Assembly (NCBI GenBank): GCA_902537945.1
Contig: CACBDG010000008.1
Coordinates: 16,786 to 80,785, forward strand
DNA length: 64,000 nt
Direction of reading: 5' to 3'
DNA from: an uncultured SAR116 cluster alpha proteobacterium
GTDB taxonomy: Bacteria > Pseudomonadota > Alphaproteobacteria > Puniceispirillales > Marisalimonadaceae
Shown here: positions 19,389 through 28,750 of the stretch, in pieces
Numbering within the stretch: the first letter of the stretch is position 1
How the letters are laid out: each line of letters opens with the position of its first letter
Position numbers and translations under genes: made by a program
Notes under the pieces: generated by a model
Databases searched by the model: none
Seen by the model: only the letters and a program-made list of their open reading frames with translations
What the model was told of the DNA's origin: nothing

Positions 19389-20347
19389 TATTTATCCTTA
19401 TTTAAATTATTTTTCCATAACTGGATATTTTTCTTATGTAAACTATATGTTTCGGAAAATCTATGTCTACCGTTTCCGTCACTTACAAAATAAAAATAAT
19501 TAGTTTTTTTTAAATTTTTTAGAGAATTTAAGGCATTTACTCCTGGATAAGAGATTGGAGTTGGAGGAAGACCAAAATGTTGATAAGTATTGAAAGGATT
19601 GTTAGATCTTAACATTTTTTTTGTTATTTTTTGGCCATTAATTTTAAAACCATAAGCAAGGGTAACATCCGATTGGAGTTTCATTTTATTTTTCAGACGG
19701 TTTATAAATACACTTGCTACTAATTTACTATCATCAATATTACTTGATTCTTTTTGAATTATAGATGCAAGTATTAACAATTCTTTTTTATTTTTTAAAA
19801 TAAAATTATCTGGTATTTCTTTCCAAACTATATTTAGAGATTTTTCCTGAGCTTTTTTCATTTTTGCTAATAATTTTTCTCGAGAATACCCATATTTAAA
19901 ATAATAAGTGTCAGGTTTGTAAATCCCCTCTTTCAAATTTTTAATTTTTCCTGATAAATACGGATTTGAAATTAAATTCTTTTCTAATTCAACTGCAGTA
20001 GTTCCTTCAATAAGTACGAAATTTCTAGTCAATGTTTTACCATTTTGGAAAGTTCTTTGTATTTCAAAAATACTAGAATTTTTTGGAATTATGTATTCTC
20101 CAGCCTTAGGTATAAAACGATTTTTATGAAATAAAGATGCAATTTTCCAATTAATATTTGAAATAAAGATTTTTTTAGATTTAAGCTCTGATAAAATTTT
20201 ATTTTGGCTTGTATTTTTTTTTAATAAATAATACGTATCTTGATAGACAAGAATTTCATTTTTTATTTTTTCAGTAAAAAAGTTAAAAGTTATTAGAAAC
20301 AAGAAGATGAAAATCAAAAAAAAAATAATCTTTTTCTTTATATTCAA
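19388..20347 (-). CDS. mltG: Endolytic peptidoglycan transglycosylase MltG
   Basis: Inner-membrane YceG-family lytic transglycosylase that cleaves nascent glycan strands and terminates their elongation. The 319 aa have a single N-terminal membrane anchor (about 6-24), a LysM-like region, then the catalytic domain with ASIIQKESS (glutamate near 199), SVFINRL, QSDVTLAYG, NTYQHFGLPPTPI and YPGVNAL. It starts inside the fabF stop (4-base overlap), an arrangement conserved in alphaproteobacteria. Confidence 0.94.
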   Translation of the reverse strand: MNIKKKIIFFLIFIFLFLITFNFFTEKIKNEILVYQDTYYLLKKNTSQNKILSELKSKKIFISNINWKIASLFHKNRFIPKAGEYIIPKNSSIFEIQRTFQNGKTLTRNFVLIEGTTAVELEKNLISNPYLSGKIKNLKEGIYKPDTYYFKYGYSREKLLAKMKKAQEKSLNIVWKEIPDNFILKNKKELLILASIIQKESSNIDDSKLVASVFINRLKNKMKLQSDVTLAYGFKINGQKITKKMLRSNNPFNTYQHFGLPPTPISYPGVNALNSLKNLKKTNYFYFVSDGNGRHRFSETYSLHKKNIQLWKNNLNKDK

Positions 20348-21612
20348 TCTAAACTACCAATCACTAGGCTTGCGTTAGTTCCACCAAACCCAAAGGAGTT
20401 TGATAGTACATATTTAATATTTCGATTTTTTGCATTTAAAGGTACTAAGTCAAATCCTGTTGTTTCTTTGTCCGGGTTTTTCAAATTGTTTGTTGGAGGA
20501 GCAATTTGATTTTTAATTGAAAGTATTGAATAAATAGCCTCTATTGCACCAGCAGCTCCTAGTAAATGTCCAGTCGCAGACTTAGTTGAGCTTACACTTA
20601 TATTTTGAGTATTTTGTTTAAGCAATCTACCTATTGCTTTTAATTCAATTATATCTCCAAGAGGAGTGGATGTTCCATGAGCATTAATGTAATCTATATC
20701 AGAGCTATTTATATTTGCATCATTAATTGCTGAAAGCATAGCTCTGAAACCACCATCTCCATTTTCTGCAGGTGCAGTAATATGATAAGCATCGCCAGAT
20801 AAACCATAACCTTTAATTTCAGCATATATTTTTGCACCTCTTGCCATGGCATGTTCTTTTTCTTCTAATACTATTACTCCTGCGCCTTCACCCATCACAA
20901 ACCCATCCCTGTCTTGATCCCAAGGCCTTGAGCTTGATATAGGGTCATCATTGAAATTCGTGCTCAAAGCTCTTGCGGCAGCAAAACCTGCCATCCCAAT
21001 TCTACAACATGCTGCTTCGGCACCTCCCGCTATCATAACATCTGCATCACCATAACGAATAATTCTAGATGCATCTCCAATAGCGTGAGCTCCAGTTGAA
21101 CAAGCGGTTACAACGGAATGATTAGGGCCTTTAAAACCGTATTTAATACTAACTTGACCTGACAATAAATTTATAAGTGCAGATGGTATAAAAAAAGGAC
21201 TAATTTTTCTTGGACCTTTTGAATTCAATAATTCTGATGTGTTAGAAATAGTTTCTAGACCGCCAATACCAGAACCGAGAATCACTCCTGTTCTATTTTT
21301 TTGAATTTCAGTTTGTGGTTTCCATCCAGAATCCTCTACTGCTTGAGTTGCGGATATAAGACCATAAGCTATAAAACGATCTATCCTCTTAAAATCTCTT
21401 GGTTCTATCCAATCATCTATATTTAACCCACCCTCTGGATCATCATCTTTATTGGGTATTTGACCTGCAATTTTACAAGGTAAATCCGATACATCAAAAT
21501 TACTAATTTTATTGATTCCGACTGTTCCAGAAACAAGTCTTTTCCAATTGATATCAGTTCCTAAACCTAAAGGTGTTAATATACCAAGTCCCGTAACAAC
21601 AACTCGACGCAC
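20344..21612 (-). CDS. fabF: 3-oxoacyl-ACP synthase II
   Basis: Condensing enzyme elongating acyl-ACP with malonyl-ACP in type II fatty acid synthesis. The catalytic triad is visible: C171 in VTACSTG, one histidine in NAHGTSTPLGD and another in KSATGHLLGAAG. The N-terminus RRVVVTGLGILTPLG and the C-terminus NSFGFGGTNASLV are typical. At 422 aa it is full length. It follows acpP by about 40 bases and overlaps mltG, forming the fabD-fabG-acpP-fabF-mltG-gmk run. Confidence 0.97.
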   Translation of the reverse strand: MRRVVVTGLGILTPLGLGTDINWKRLVSGTVGINKISNFDVSDLPCKIAGQIPNKDDDPEGGLNIDDWIEPRDFKRIDRFIAYGLISATQAVEDSGWKPQTEIQKNRTGVILGSGIGGLETISNTSELLNSKGPRKISPFFIPSALINLLSGQVSIKYGFKGPNHSVVTACSTGAHAIGDASRIIRYGDADVMIAGGAEAACCRIGMAGFAAARALSTNFNDDPISSSRPWDQDRDGFVMGEGAGVIVLEEKEHAMARGAKIYAEIKGYGLSGDAYHITAPAENGDGGFRAMLSAINDANINSSDIDYINAHGTSTPLGDIIELKAIGRLLKQNTQNISVSSTKSATGHLLGAAGAIEAIYSILSIKNQIAPPTNNLKNPDKETTGFDLVPLNAKNRNIKYVLSNSFGFGGTNASLVIGSLD

Positions 21613-21653
21613 ATAAAACTCCTAATTATAACTCGAGCAACTAATGAGGTATT

Positions 21654-21887
21654 TTAACTTTTTGATGATATAAAGTCTATTGCATCTTTAACAGTTTGGA
21701 TTTTTTCAGCTGCGTCATCAGGTATCTCACACTCAAACTCTTCTTCAAAAGCCATCACTAATTCTACAGTATCTAAGCTATCTGCGCCTAGATCATCTAT
21801 AAAACTTGCACTATCAACAACTTTGGATTCTTCTACACCAAGATGTTCAACTACAATTTTAGAAACTCTGCTAGCTATATCACTCAT
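21654..21887 (-). CDS. acpP: Acyl carrier protein
   Basis: Carries acyl chains on a phosphopantetheine arm. The 77-aa acidic protein has the attachment serine S37 in [12 protein letters not shown] place the start at the ATG at 21887 ([10 protein letters not shown]) because AAGGGG lies 6-13 bases upstream and it gives the standard ACP length. The frame stays open to 21962, but the extra 25 residues are hydrophobic and unlike any ACP. It lies between fabG and fabF, as usual. Confidence 0.97.
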   Translation of the reverse strand: MSDIASRVSKIVVEHLGVEESKVVDSASFIDDLGADSLDTVELVMAFEEEFECEIPDDAAEKIQTVKDAIDFISSKS

Positions 21888-21990
21888 TAAAATACCCCTT
21901 AAAGTCAAAATGAAATAAATTATTTTTGCAATTCGAGTAACACAAATATTTAAACATGCCAAGTATATTATTAATTCACATCAAAAAAAA

Positions 21991-22728
21991 CTAGATCATG
22001 CTCATACCACCATTTATATGCAATGTACTGCCAGTTAAAAAACTCGCTTCATCACTAGCTAAATAAATACATCCATTAGAAATATCCTCTGGGTTGCCTA
22101 ATCGATTTACTGGGATATTAATAATTATTTTGTTTTTTTGTTCATCTGTAAGTTTATCTGTCATTGGTGTAGATATGAATCCAGGAGCAATTAGATTACA
22201 AGTAATGCCTCGAGCTGCAACTTCTAAAGCTATTGATTTTGTTAATCCCACTAAAGCAGATTTAGAAGCAGAATAATTTGTTTGACCAGCATTACCAGTA
22301 TACCCAACTATGGAACTTACAAATATTATTCTTCCATACCTTCTTTTAAGCATTCCTTTAATAACTTGTCTAGTTAGTCTCATACTAGCCGTTAAATTTA
22401 AGTTTATTACTTTATCCCAATCTTCATCTTTCATTCTTAAAAAAAGGTTGTCTGCTGTTATACCAGCATTATTTACAAGAACATCTATACGACCAAAGAA
22501 AGATTCTGCTTCTTGTGCTAAAGAAGTAATGCTATCTTTAGAACTTAAATCACTAACAATAGCTTTAGTGTCATCTCCTAATTCCAATGAAAGGTCATCA
22601 AGAATATTTTTTCTTGTTCCAGAAAGAATTATCCTAGCACCACTATTTTTCATTCTTGATGCTATAGACTTCCCTATACCACCTGTGGCTCCAGTTATTA
22701 AAACAACCTTATCCGTTAAATCAAACAT
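21991..22728 (-). CDS. fabG: 3-oxoacyl-ACP reductase
   Basis: NADPH-dependent short-chain dehydrogenase reducing 3-oxoacyl-ACP in fatty acid elongation. The 245-aa protein has the cofactor loop TGATGGIGKSIA near residue 13, NNAGITADNL, and the catalytic serine, tyrosine and lysine in VSSIVGYTG and NYSASKS (tyrosine near 151). Length and context between fabD and acpP fit the fatty-acid-synthesis FabG rather than another SDR. Confidence 0.96.
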   Translation of the reverse strand: MFDLTDKVVLITGATGGIGKSIASRMKNSGARIILSGTRKNILDDLSLELGDDTKAIVSDLSSKDSITSLAQEAESFFGRIDVLVNNAGITADNLFLRMKDEDWDKVINLNLTASMRLTRQVIKGMLKRRYGRIIFVSSIVGYTGNAGQTNYSASKSALVGLTKSIALEVAARGITCNLIAPGFISTPMTDKLTDEQKNKIIINIPVNRLGNPEDISNGCIYLASDEASFLTGSTLHINGGMSMI

Positions 22729-22749
22729 AATTCTACTCCATCAAAATTT

Positions 22750-23667
22750 CTAATAATCCTCTGGATTTTCAAAACAATCCGCCTGGACATTATCTATCAT
22801 CCTTTTTGCTATACCAGTGAGAACTTTCCCACTTCCAAATTCAGTAATTTTTTTAACATTAAGATTTTTAGCCAATTCCATTGTCTCTCTCCATCTTACT
22901 GTTCCTGTAACTTGATCAATTAAATTTTTTCTTAAAGTTGTAGGATCTTTCTGAGGTAATGCGGTAATATTAGTTATTATTGGTATCAAAGGAGTATTAA
23001 ATTCTAAGCTATTTAATGCCTCATCCATAATTATCCTTGCTGGCTCCATTAATCTACAATGAAAAGGGGCACTAACTGGAAGTAAAATAGCTCTTTTGAC
23101 ACCACTGTTTTTTGAAATTTCTATCGCTTTTTCAACAGCTTTTAAATCACCGCTAATAACAATCTGGCCATCTGCATTATCATTACCAATATCACAAACA
23201 CCAAAAGATTTTACCTTTTCTATTATTTCAAAAGTTTTATTAATATTAGTTCCAATTAATGCAGCCATGGCACCTTTTCCAACAGGAACACTTTGTTGCA
23301 TAGCCTTACCTCGTAATCTAAGTAAAACTGCACATTTTCTTAAGGAAAAAACCCCAGCAACTGTCATGGCAGTATATTCGCCTAGAGAATGACCGCCAGC
23401 ATAATTAGCTAATTGAATTACATTTTTATTTTTTAATTTACTTAAAACTCTGAATGCAGCAACTCCACATGCCATAAGTGCTGGTTGTGCATTTGTTGTT
23501 AATGATATTTCACTTTCAGATCCTTCCCACATAATTTTTGTTAAATTTAATTCTAATGCATCATTAACCTCTTCAAAAACTTCCCTTGCCTCAGAAAAAT
23601 TTTCTGATAATTTCTTACCCATTCCAATCCTTTGTGAACCCTGGCCAGGAAATACAATCAAATTCAT
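22750..23667 (-). CDS. fabD: Malonyl-CoA-ACP transacylase
   Basis: Loads malonyl groups onto ACP. The 305-aa sequence starts MNLIVFPGQGSQRIGMGK and contains the nucleophile elbow GHSLGEY with serine 94, plus the histidine in SAPFHCRLM. Length is normal. It is the first gene of the fab operon on this strand. Its 179-base upstream gap is shared with the divergent rpsF promoter. Confidence 0.97.
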   Translation of the reverse strand: MNLIVFPGQGSQRIGMGKKLSENFSEAREVFEEVNDALELNLTKIMWEGSESEISLTTNAQPALMACGVAAFRVLSKLKNKNVIQLANYAGGHSLGEYTAMTVAGVFSLRKCAVLLRLRGKAMQQSVPVGKGAMAALIGTNINKTFEIIEKVKSFGVCDIGNDNADGQIVISGDLKAVEKAIEISKNSGVKRAILLPVSAPFHCRLMEPARIIMDEALNSLEFNTPLIPIITNITALPQKDPTTLRKNLIDQVTGTVRWRETMELAKNLNVKKITEFGSGKVLTGIAKRMIDNVQADCFENPEDY

Positions 23668-23766
23668 TTTTTATTCCTCATAAATCACTAAAAAAAAATT
23701 ATTTATTGCAAAATTTAAATAAACATTTATGTTCCTCAAAATAAACAAAAATATTAGCATAAATTA

Positions 23767-23772
23767 TATAAT
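23767..23772 (+). promoter_or_regulatory. Candidate -10 element ahead of rpsF
   Basis: TATAAT matches the sigma-70 -10 consensus exactly and is placed 75 bases before the rpsF ATG. No convincing -35 hexamer is seen at the right distance, and the surrounding DNA is very AT-rich, so this is tentative. Confidence 0.35.
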
Positions 23773-23786
23773 ATATATGCTCCTTG

Positions 23787-23825
23787 CCAGCAATTATTTT
23801 TGTTGGATAATCTGGGTAAGACCCA
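23787..23825 (+). promoter_or_regulatory. Two small hairpins in the rpsF leader
   Basis: CCAGCAA (23787-23793) pairs with TTGTTGG (23800-23806) with one G-U, and TGGGT (23813-23817) pairs with ACCCA (23821-23825). Both lie in the leader just before the AGGGAG ribosome-binding site of rpsF. rpsF leaders in many bacteria carry an RNA element bound by the S6:S18 complex; these stems could be such a site, but I do not see its conserved loop clearly. Confidence 0.3.
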
Positions 23826-23846
23826 TAAAGCCATAGGGAGATAGTA

Positions 23847-24227
23847 ATGGCATTATATGAAAGTGTAATTATTGGTAGACAAGACCTAACACCAAGTCAA
23901 TTTGAGACACTGATAGAAAAATTTATTTCAGTTATTGTATCATTTAAGGGTGAAATTAAAAAAAGAGAAAATTGGGGTCTAAGAAATTTAGCTTATAAAA
24001 TTAAAAAAAATAGAAAAGGTCATTACATTCTTTTGAATATTGATGGTCCTCCAGAAGCTATTCATGAATATGAAAGATTGATGAGATTAGATGAAGATGT
24101 TATTAGATTTTTAACTATGAAAATTAACCTTATTAATGAAAAACCCTCTCCGCTTATGGTTAATAAGTCAGAAAAATTTAGTAATGATACCGTTCATGAA
24201 GAAAACAATGCTGCACTTGATAATTAA
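23847..24227 (+). CDS. rpsF: 30S ribosomal protein S6
   Basis: Binds the central domain of 16S rRNA as a pair with S18. The 126 aa begin MALYESVIIGRQDLTPSQFE and contain RENWGLRNLAYKIKKNRKGHY and DVIRFLTMK, the bS6 signature. A polar C-terminal tail of about 25 residues extends past the core, which is normal for alphaproteobacteria. It is the first gene of the rpsF-rpsR-rplI operon, with an AGGGAG ribosome-binding site. Confidence 0.97.
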   Translation: MALYESVIIGRQDLTPSQFETLIEKFISVIVSFKGEIKKRENWGLRNLAYKIKKNRKGHYILLNIDGPPEAIHEYERLMRLDEDVIRFLTMKINLINEKPSPLMVNKSEKFSNDTVHEENNAALDN

Positions 24228-24245
24228 TAATATAGGAATATTGAT

Positions 24246-24500
24246 ATGACCCAACTAAATATTAAAAGAGAAGCTCTAAGAAAACCAAATCAAAAAAGAA
24301 GAAAATCGTGTCCGTTTGCTGCACCTAACACTCCTGAAATTGATTACAAAGACTTAAAGGTTCTAACAAGATACGTATCCGAAAGAGGTAAGATTATTCC
24401 ATCTAGAATTTCTGCAGTATCTGCAAAAAAACAAAGAGATTTGTCTAAAGCAATTAAAAGAGCAAGATTCTTAGCTTTAATGCCTTATGTTGTTGGTTAA
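24246..24500 (+). CDS. rpsR: 30S ribosomal protein S18
   Basis: Small-subunit protein partnering S6. The 84 aa contain the family core [24 protein letters not shown] and [24 protein letters not shown]. The start ATG at 24246 follows AGGAATATTG. It lies 18 bases after rpsF and 14 before rplI in the usual operon order. Confidence 0.97.
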   Translation: MTQLNIKREALRKPNQKRRKSCPFAAPNTPEIDYKDLKVLTRYVSERGKIIPSRISAVSAKKQRDLSKAIKRARFLALMPYVVG

Positions 24501-24514
24501 ACATGGAGATTTAA

Positions 24515-25240
24515 ATGAATATTATTTTATTAGAGCGCATTGAAAAATTGGGTCAAATAGGCGATTTAGTTACTGTAAAATCTGGATATGCTAGAAATTT
24601 TTTATTACCACAAGGAAAAGCCGTTTTTGCTTCAAAAGATAACATAAAAATTTTTGAGAATAAAAAATCGAAATTAGAAGCCGAAAATATTACGAGAAAA
24701 AAAGAAGCTGAAAGTTTATCGAATAGTATAAGTTTTAAAGAAATCGTTGTAATTAGGGCCGCTAGCGAGTCTGGTCAATTGTATGGGTCTGTATCTTCAA
24801 AAGATATAGCTAAAGAAGTAACAAAATTAGGGCTTTCAATTAATAAATCTCAAGTGGTTTTAAACAAAACACTCAAAACTTTAGCGTATGAAGATGTATC
24901 TATTAAACTTCATCCAGAGGTGTTTGTTAAATTAAAATTAAATATAGCTAGATCAGTAGAAGAAGCAAAGGAACAATCCAAATCAGGTAAAGCAATTATA
25001 ACAACTGAAATTACTGGTGGTGATATAAGGTCTGATAGAGCACAAAAAGATGCAAAACGTTTTGAGAAAAAAAGAAATGCTGACAATAAAGATAAAAAAG
25101 ATGACAAAGATGCAAAACGTTTTGATAAGAAAATCAATTCTGACGATATAGATAAAAAAGTCGATAATGAATTAAAAGATTCTGACGAAAGAAAATCAAA
25201 AACAATAAAAAAAGAGATTGTAGAAGAAAAAAACTCTTAG
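24515..25240 (+). CDS. rplI: 50S ribosomal protein L9 with charged C-terminal extension
   Basis: Large-subunit protein that reaches from the L1 stalk region. The N-terminal domain is canonical (MNIILLERIEKLGQIGDLVTVKSGYARNFLLP opening, given here only in part as LLERIEKLGQIGDLV) and the C-terminal domain ends near residue 148 (KLHPEVFVKLKLNIARSV). The remaining 90 residues form a lysine/aspartate-rich, low-complexity tail with an internal repeat. E. coli L9 is 149 aa and alphaproteobacterial L9 often has a modest tail, so this one is long. It follows rpsR by 14 bases. Confidence 0.95.
   Translation: MNIILLERIEKLGQIGDLVTVKSGYARNFLLPQGKAVFASKDNIKIFENKKSKLEAENITRKKEAESLSNSISFKEIVVIRAASESGQLYGSVSSKDIAKEVTKLGLSINKSQVVLNKTLKTLAYEDVSIKLHPEVFVKLKLNIARSVEEAKEQSKSGKAIITTEITGGDIRSDRAQKDAKRFEKKRNADNKDKKDDKDAKRFDKKINSDDIDKKVDNELKDSDERKSKTIKKEIVEEKNS
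25049..25168 (+). repeat. rplI: 60-base tandem repeat inside the rplI tail
   Basis: Two copies of a 60-base unit, both opening GATGCAAAACGTTTTGA and starting at 25049 and 25109. They encode related 20-residue units (KDAKRFEKKRNADNKDKK and KDAKRFDKKINSDDIDKK). The first 17 bases are identical and the rest diverged, so the duplication is not fresh. Confidence 0.85.
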
Positions 25241-25332
25241 TCATAGGATTAGTTCAATAAATTAATTTATAGACTTGTTTTTTATAGATAGATTATTAAA
25301 AATGAATCTCCGTAGTTATAGGAGGTTTTAAT

Positions 25333-26814
25333 ATGGATAAAAGTTTAGTAAATGATTACGCTAAGCCTAATGATAAAAATATAATGCCTCAAAACCTAGA
25401 GGCAGAACAAAGCCTATTAGGATCAATACTTTTTGATAATAAAATATTAGAGGAACTTCCTACTAATTTTAATTCAAGTTATTTTTTTGATCCGCTTCAT
25501 TCTAGTATATATGAAGCATGTATTTATTTAGTAGATAATAGTCGATTGGCTGACCCATTAACCTTAAAAAACTATCTAAATAACGACAAACATAATATAG
25601 ATATAAACATTGAAGAATATCTTATTGATTTAAGAGATGGTGTTTTATCTTTGAGTAAAACAAAATTTTATGCTGATGAGATTCGAAATTGTTACATCAG
25701 AAGATCTTTAATAATAATAGCCGACGACTTAATTCATAAATCAAAACATCCAAGTATTGAAACATCAGCAGAGCAAGAAATATCTAATACTGAAGAAAAA
25801 CTCTATAATCTAGCAGAAAAAGATCAAATCACATCAGGTCCCTCAAACTTTAAAAAAGTTCTTGCTAGCGCAACGAAACAAATTAATGATGCATTTAACA
25901 GGAAAGGAAAATTATCTGGTATTGACACAGGTTTCTCTGGTATAAATCGTCAGTTAGGAGGTTTAAATAAATCAGACCTAATAGTTTTAGCTGGAAGACC
26001 TGCAATGGGAAAAACAGCTCTAGCAACAAATATTGGTTTCAATGCAGCTAAAAGCAGTAAATTAGATAGTAACGAAGCAATATTAGTTTTTTCATTAGAA
26101 ATGTCAGCTGAACAACTAGCACAAAGAATTTTAGCAGAGCAATCAACTATAGATTCTCATAAGTTAAGGAGTGGTGATATTGATGATGAGGAGTTTTCAA
26201 AACTGGTTGTTACACAAAATAATATTCATGATTTACCCTTTTTTATTGATGATACGCCAGCAATATCGGTTGGACAGATTGCCTCAAGAGCAAGAAGATT
26301 AAAAAGAACAAATGGTCTAAGTTTGGTTATAATTGATTATATTCAATTAATCCAAAGTTCAAAAGCTAATGAATATCAAGGAAGAGTTCAAGAAGTATCA
26401 AATATTACTAGAGGATTAAAATCACTAGCAAAAGAATTAAATGTTCCCATTTTAGCTTTATCCCAGTTAAGTAGAGCTGTTGAACAAAGAGAAGATAAAA
26501 AACCTATCCTAGCTGACTTAAGAGAATCTGGTTCGATTGAGCAAGACGCAGATGTGGTGATGTTTGTATATAGGGAAGAATATTATCTCGACAAAAGCGA
26601 ACCAACACAGAGGGATAATGAAAATCAAGAATCTTTTAATGAACGATTTACAAGATGGCAAGATAAAAGAAATGCCGCAGAGGGCAAAGCAGAAATTATT
26701 GTTTCAAAACAAAGACACGGCCCAACAGGTGTTATTCAAGTTCAGTTTGAAGCTAAACTTACACGGTTTATGGACTTAGCCCAAAATGAAAATTTACCTG
26801 CTCAAATCTATTAG
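25333..26814 (+). CDS. dnaB: Replicative DNA helicase DnaB
   Basis: Hexameric 5'-to-3' helicase of the replication fork. The 493 aa have the N-terminal domain opening MPQNLEAEQSLLGSILFDN, a linker, and the RecA-like C-terminal domain with Walker A GRPAMGKT (residues 221-228), Walker B LVIIDYIQLI, and LSQLSRAVEQREDKKP. There is no intein. A strong AGGAGGT ribosome-binding site precedes the ATG at 25333. Its place between rplI and alr is conserved. Confidence 0.97.
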   Translation: MDKSLVNDYAKPNDKNIMPQNLEAEQSLLGSILFDNKILEELPTNFNSSYFFDPLHSSIYEACIYLVDNSRLADPLTLKNYLNNDKHNIDINIEEYLIDLRDGVLSLSKTKFYADEIRNCYIRRSLIIIADDLIHKSKHPSIETSAEQEISNTEEKLYNLAEKDQITSGPSNFKKVLASATKQINDAFNRKGKLSGIDTGFSGINRQLGGLNKSDLIVLAGRPAMGKTALATNIGFNAAKSSKLDSNEAILVFSLEMSAEQLAQRILAEQSTIDSHKLRSGDIDDEEFSKLVVTQNNIHDLPFFIDDTPAISVGQIASRARRLKRTNGLSLVIIDYIQLIQSSKANEYQGRVQEVSNITRGLKSLAKELNVPILALSQLSRAVEQREDKKPILADLRESGSIEQDADVVMFVYREEYYLDKSEPTQRDNENQESFNERFTRWQDKRNAAEGKAEIIVSKQRHGPTGVIQVQFEAKLTRFMDLAQNENLPAQIY

Positions 26815-26846
26815 TAAATTTATATAAAACTGTATATTATAATTTT

Positions 26847-27929
26847 ATGGAATCTACTCTAAAAATATCTCTTGTGGATATTAAATCAAATTGGATATCA
26901 CTAAATAAAGCCTCTAATGGAAAAGCTTCTGCAGTAATAAAAGCTAATGCTTATGGTATGGGAATGTTAAAAGTAGCTGAAGCACTAATAGATGTTGGTT
27001 GCAATTACTTTTATGTTGCAAACATCAATGAGGCAATTGAATTAAGAAAAAGATTTAATTCACACAAAATTTCTATTGCTATTTTTGAAGGATATTTAGA
27101 AGGATACGAAAAAACTTATACCGAATATGATTTAATTCCAGTTATAAATAATCTTAACCAATTAAAAAGATTAAATAATTATGCATTAGAACGATCTGAT
27201 ACCAAAGCAATACTCAATATAGATACTGGTATGAATAGATTGGGACTTAATAAAAAAGAAACTAAATTTTTATTATCAAATAAAGATGTAATTAAAAATA
27301 TAAAATTTGATTACATAATCTCTCATCTTGCAAATGCACAGGATGAAAAGAATGAGAAAAATTTAATACAGCTCGATAAAATAAAAATATTTTCAAAAGA
27401 TTTACCAGAGATCAAATTAAGTCTTGCAAACACAGGTGGAATTAAGCTCGGCTCAAAATTTTGTCTTGATCAAACAAGGCCTGGAATTGGTCTATATGGT
27501 ATTGATAATTTTGGTAAAGCTTTAAACTTAAAATCTTCAAAATTAAAATTACCTATAAAATTATTTGCACCTATCATCCAAATCAAAAGTGTCAAAGCAG
27601 GTGAAAGAATTTCATATGGTGGAATTGATGTCTTAAAGAAAAACTCAATTTTAGCTACTGTTGGTCTTGGCTATGCTGACGGTTGGTTAAGGTTGTTGAA
27701 ACCAAATAGTAAATTTCTTATAGGAAAAGAAAAATGCAATATTGTTGGAAACATAACTATGGATAGTTTTATTTTAGATATTACTGATATGAAGAAAAAT
27801 AATTTAAAGGAAGGTGACTATATTTGTTTGTTAGATAATTCTAATTTTGAGGATATACTTAAAAAAAGCAATATTATAAGCTATGAATTATTAACACTTA
27901 TGGGTAATCGCATAATAAGAAAATATTAA
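26847..27929 (+). CDS. alr: Alanine racemase
   Basis: PLP enzyme making D-alanine for peptidoglycan. K32 in AVIKANAYGMG is the PLP lysine, and ERISYGG (tyrosine near 256) supplies the opposite-face catalytic base. IDTGMNRLG and TRPGIGLYG are further family motifs. The 360-aa length is normal. It lies 32 bases after dnaB; no clear ribosome-binding site is visible. Confidence 0.95.
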   Translation: MESTLKISLVDIKSNWISLNKASNGKASAVIKANAYGMGMLKVAEALIDVGCNYFYVANINEAIELRKRFNSHKISIAIFEGYLEGYEKTYTEYDLIPVINNLNQLKRLNNYALERSDTKAILNIDTGMNRLGLNKKETKFLLSNKDVIKNIKFDYIISHLANAQDEKNEKNLIQLDKIKIFSKDLPEIKLSLANTGGIKLGSKFCLDQTRPGIGLYGIDNFGKALNLKSSKLKLPIKLFAPIIQIKSVKAGERISYGGIDVLKKNSILATVGLGYADGWLRLLKPNSKFLIGKEKCNIVGNITMDSFILDITDMKKNNLKEGDYICLLDNSNFEDILKKSNIISYELLTLMGNRIIRKY

Positions 27930-27962
27930 TTATGATAAATTTTTTAAGGAGAAAGTAAAATC

Positions 27963-28748
27963 TTGCTTAATTTTTTTCTAAAATTTTTTGGTTCAATAGG
28001 GAAAAAATTTATAAATTTTGTTGCAGGTATTGGACATTTTTTTATTTTTTTTTCAAGTGCAATTACTTGGATGTTTAAGTCTCCATGGTATTTTAAAAAA
28101 ATTTCTCAACAAATATTGGATATTGGTTACTTTTCGTTGCCAGTAGTAGGCCTTACTACATTTTTCTCAGGCATGGTTTTAGCTTTACAAACTTATAATG
28201 GTTTTACTGAATTTAATTCAGAAACAACAGTTGCTAGAGTTGTATTAACATCAATTACAAGAGAATTAGGTCCAGTATTGACAGGTTTAATGGTAGCTGG
28301 CCGCATTGGAGCAAAAATGGCTGCTGAAATAGCAACAATGAGAGTTACAGAACAAATAGACGCATTAGGAACATTAGGTACTAGACCTATGCAATATTTG
28401 ATAGCACCTAAAATAATTGCTTCTTTAATTTGTATTCCTCTTTTAGTTCTTATAGGAAACACAATTGGTATCTTAGGTGGTTATGTAATAGCAGTATATA
28501 AACTGAATTTTAATGCTAGTTTATATCTGATTGCTACAATAGAATATTTACATTTAATAGATGTAATCCAAGGAACTGTAAAGGCAGCAGTATTTGGTTT
28601 GATAATATCAATGATAAGTTGTTATTTTGGATATAATGCAACAAAAGGAGCAGAGGGAGTTGGTTTTGCAACAACTGCCTCGGTAGTCATATCATCAGTC
28701 TTAATTTTGACGAGCACTTATATTATAACAGCATTATTTTTTGGTTAA
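27963..28748 (+). CDS. mlaE: MlaE-type phospholipid transport permease
   Basis: Inner-membrane permease of the Mla (maintenance of lipid asymmetry) ABC system. The 261 aa contain the MlaE core: FFSGMVLALQTYNGF, RELGPVLTGLMVAGRIGAKM, ATMRVTEQIDALGTLG and a C-terminal AEGVGFATTASVV. I accept the TTG start at 27963 because AAGGAGA lies about 10 bases upstream and no nearby in-frame ATG exists. mlaF follows 2 bases after the stop. An MCE-domain mlaD gene, often next, is not in this window. Confidence 0.92.
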   Translation: MLNFFLKFFGSIGKKFINFVAGIGHFFIFFSSAITWMFKSPWYFKKISQQILDIGYFSLPVVGLTTFFSGMVLALQTYNGFTEFNSETTVARVVLTSITRELGPVLTGLMVAGRIGAKMAAEIATMRVTEQIDALGTLGTRPMQYLIAPKIIASLICIPLLVLIGNTIGILGGYVIAVYKLNFNASLYLIATIEYLHLIDVIQGTVKAAVFGLIISMISCYFGYNATKGAEGVGFATTASVVISSVLILTSTYIITALFFG

Positions 28749-28750
28749 AT

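Noticed and set aside
21888..21962. N-terminal extension of acpP to 102 aa
   Set aside because: Extra residues are unlike ACP, and the internal ATG at 21887 has a proper ribosome-binding site and gives the standard 77 aa.
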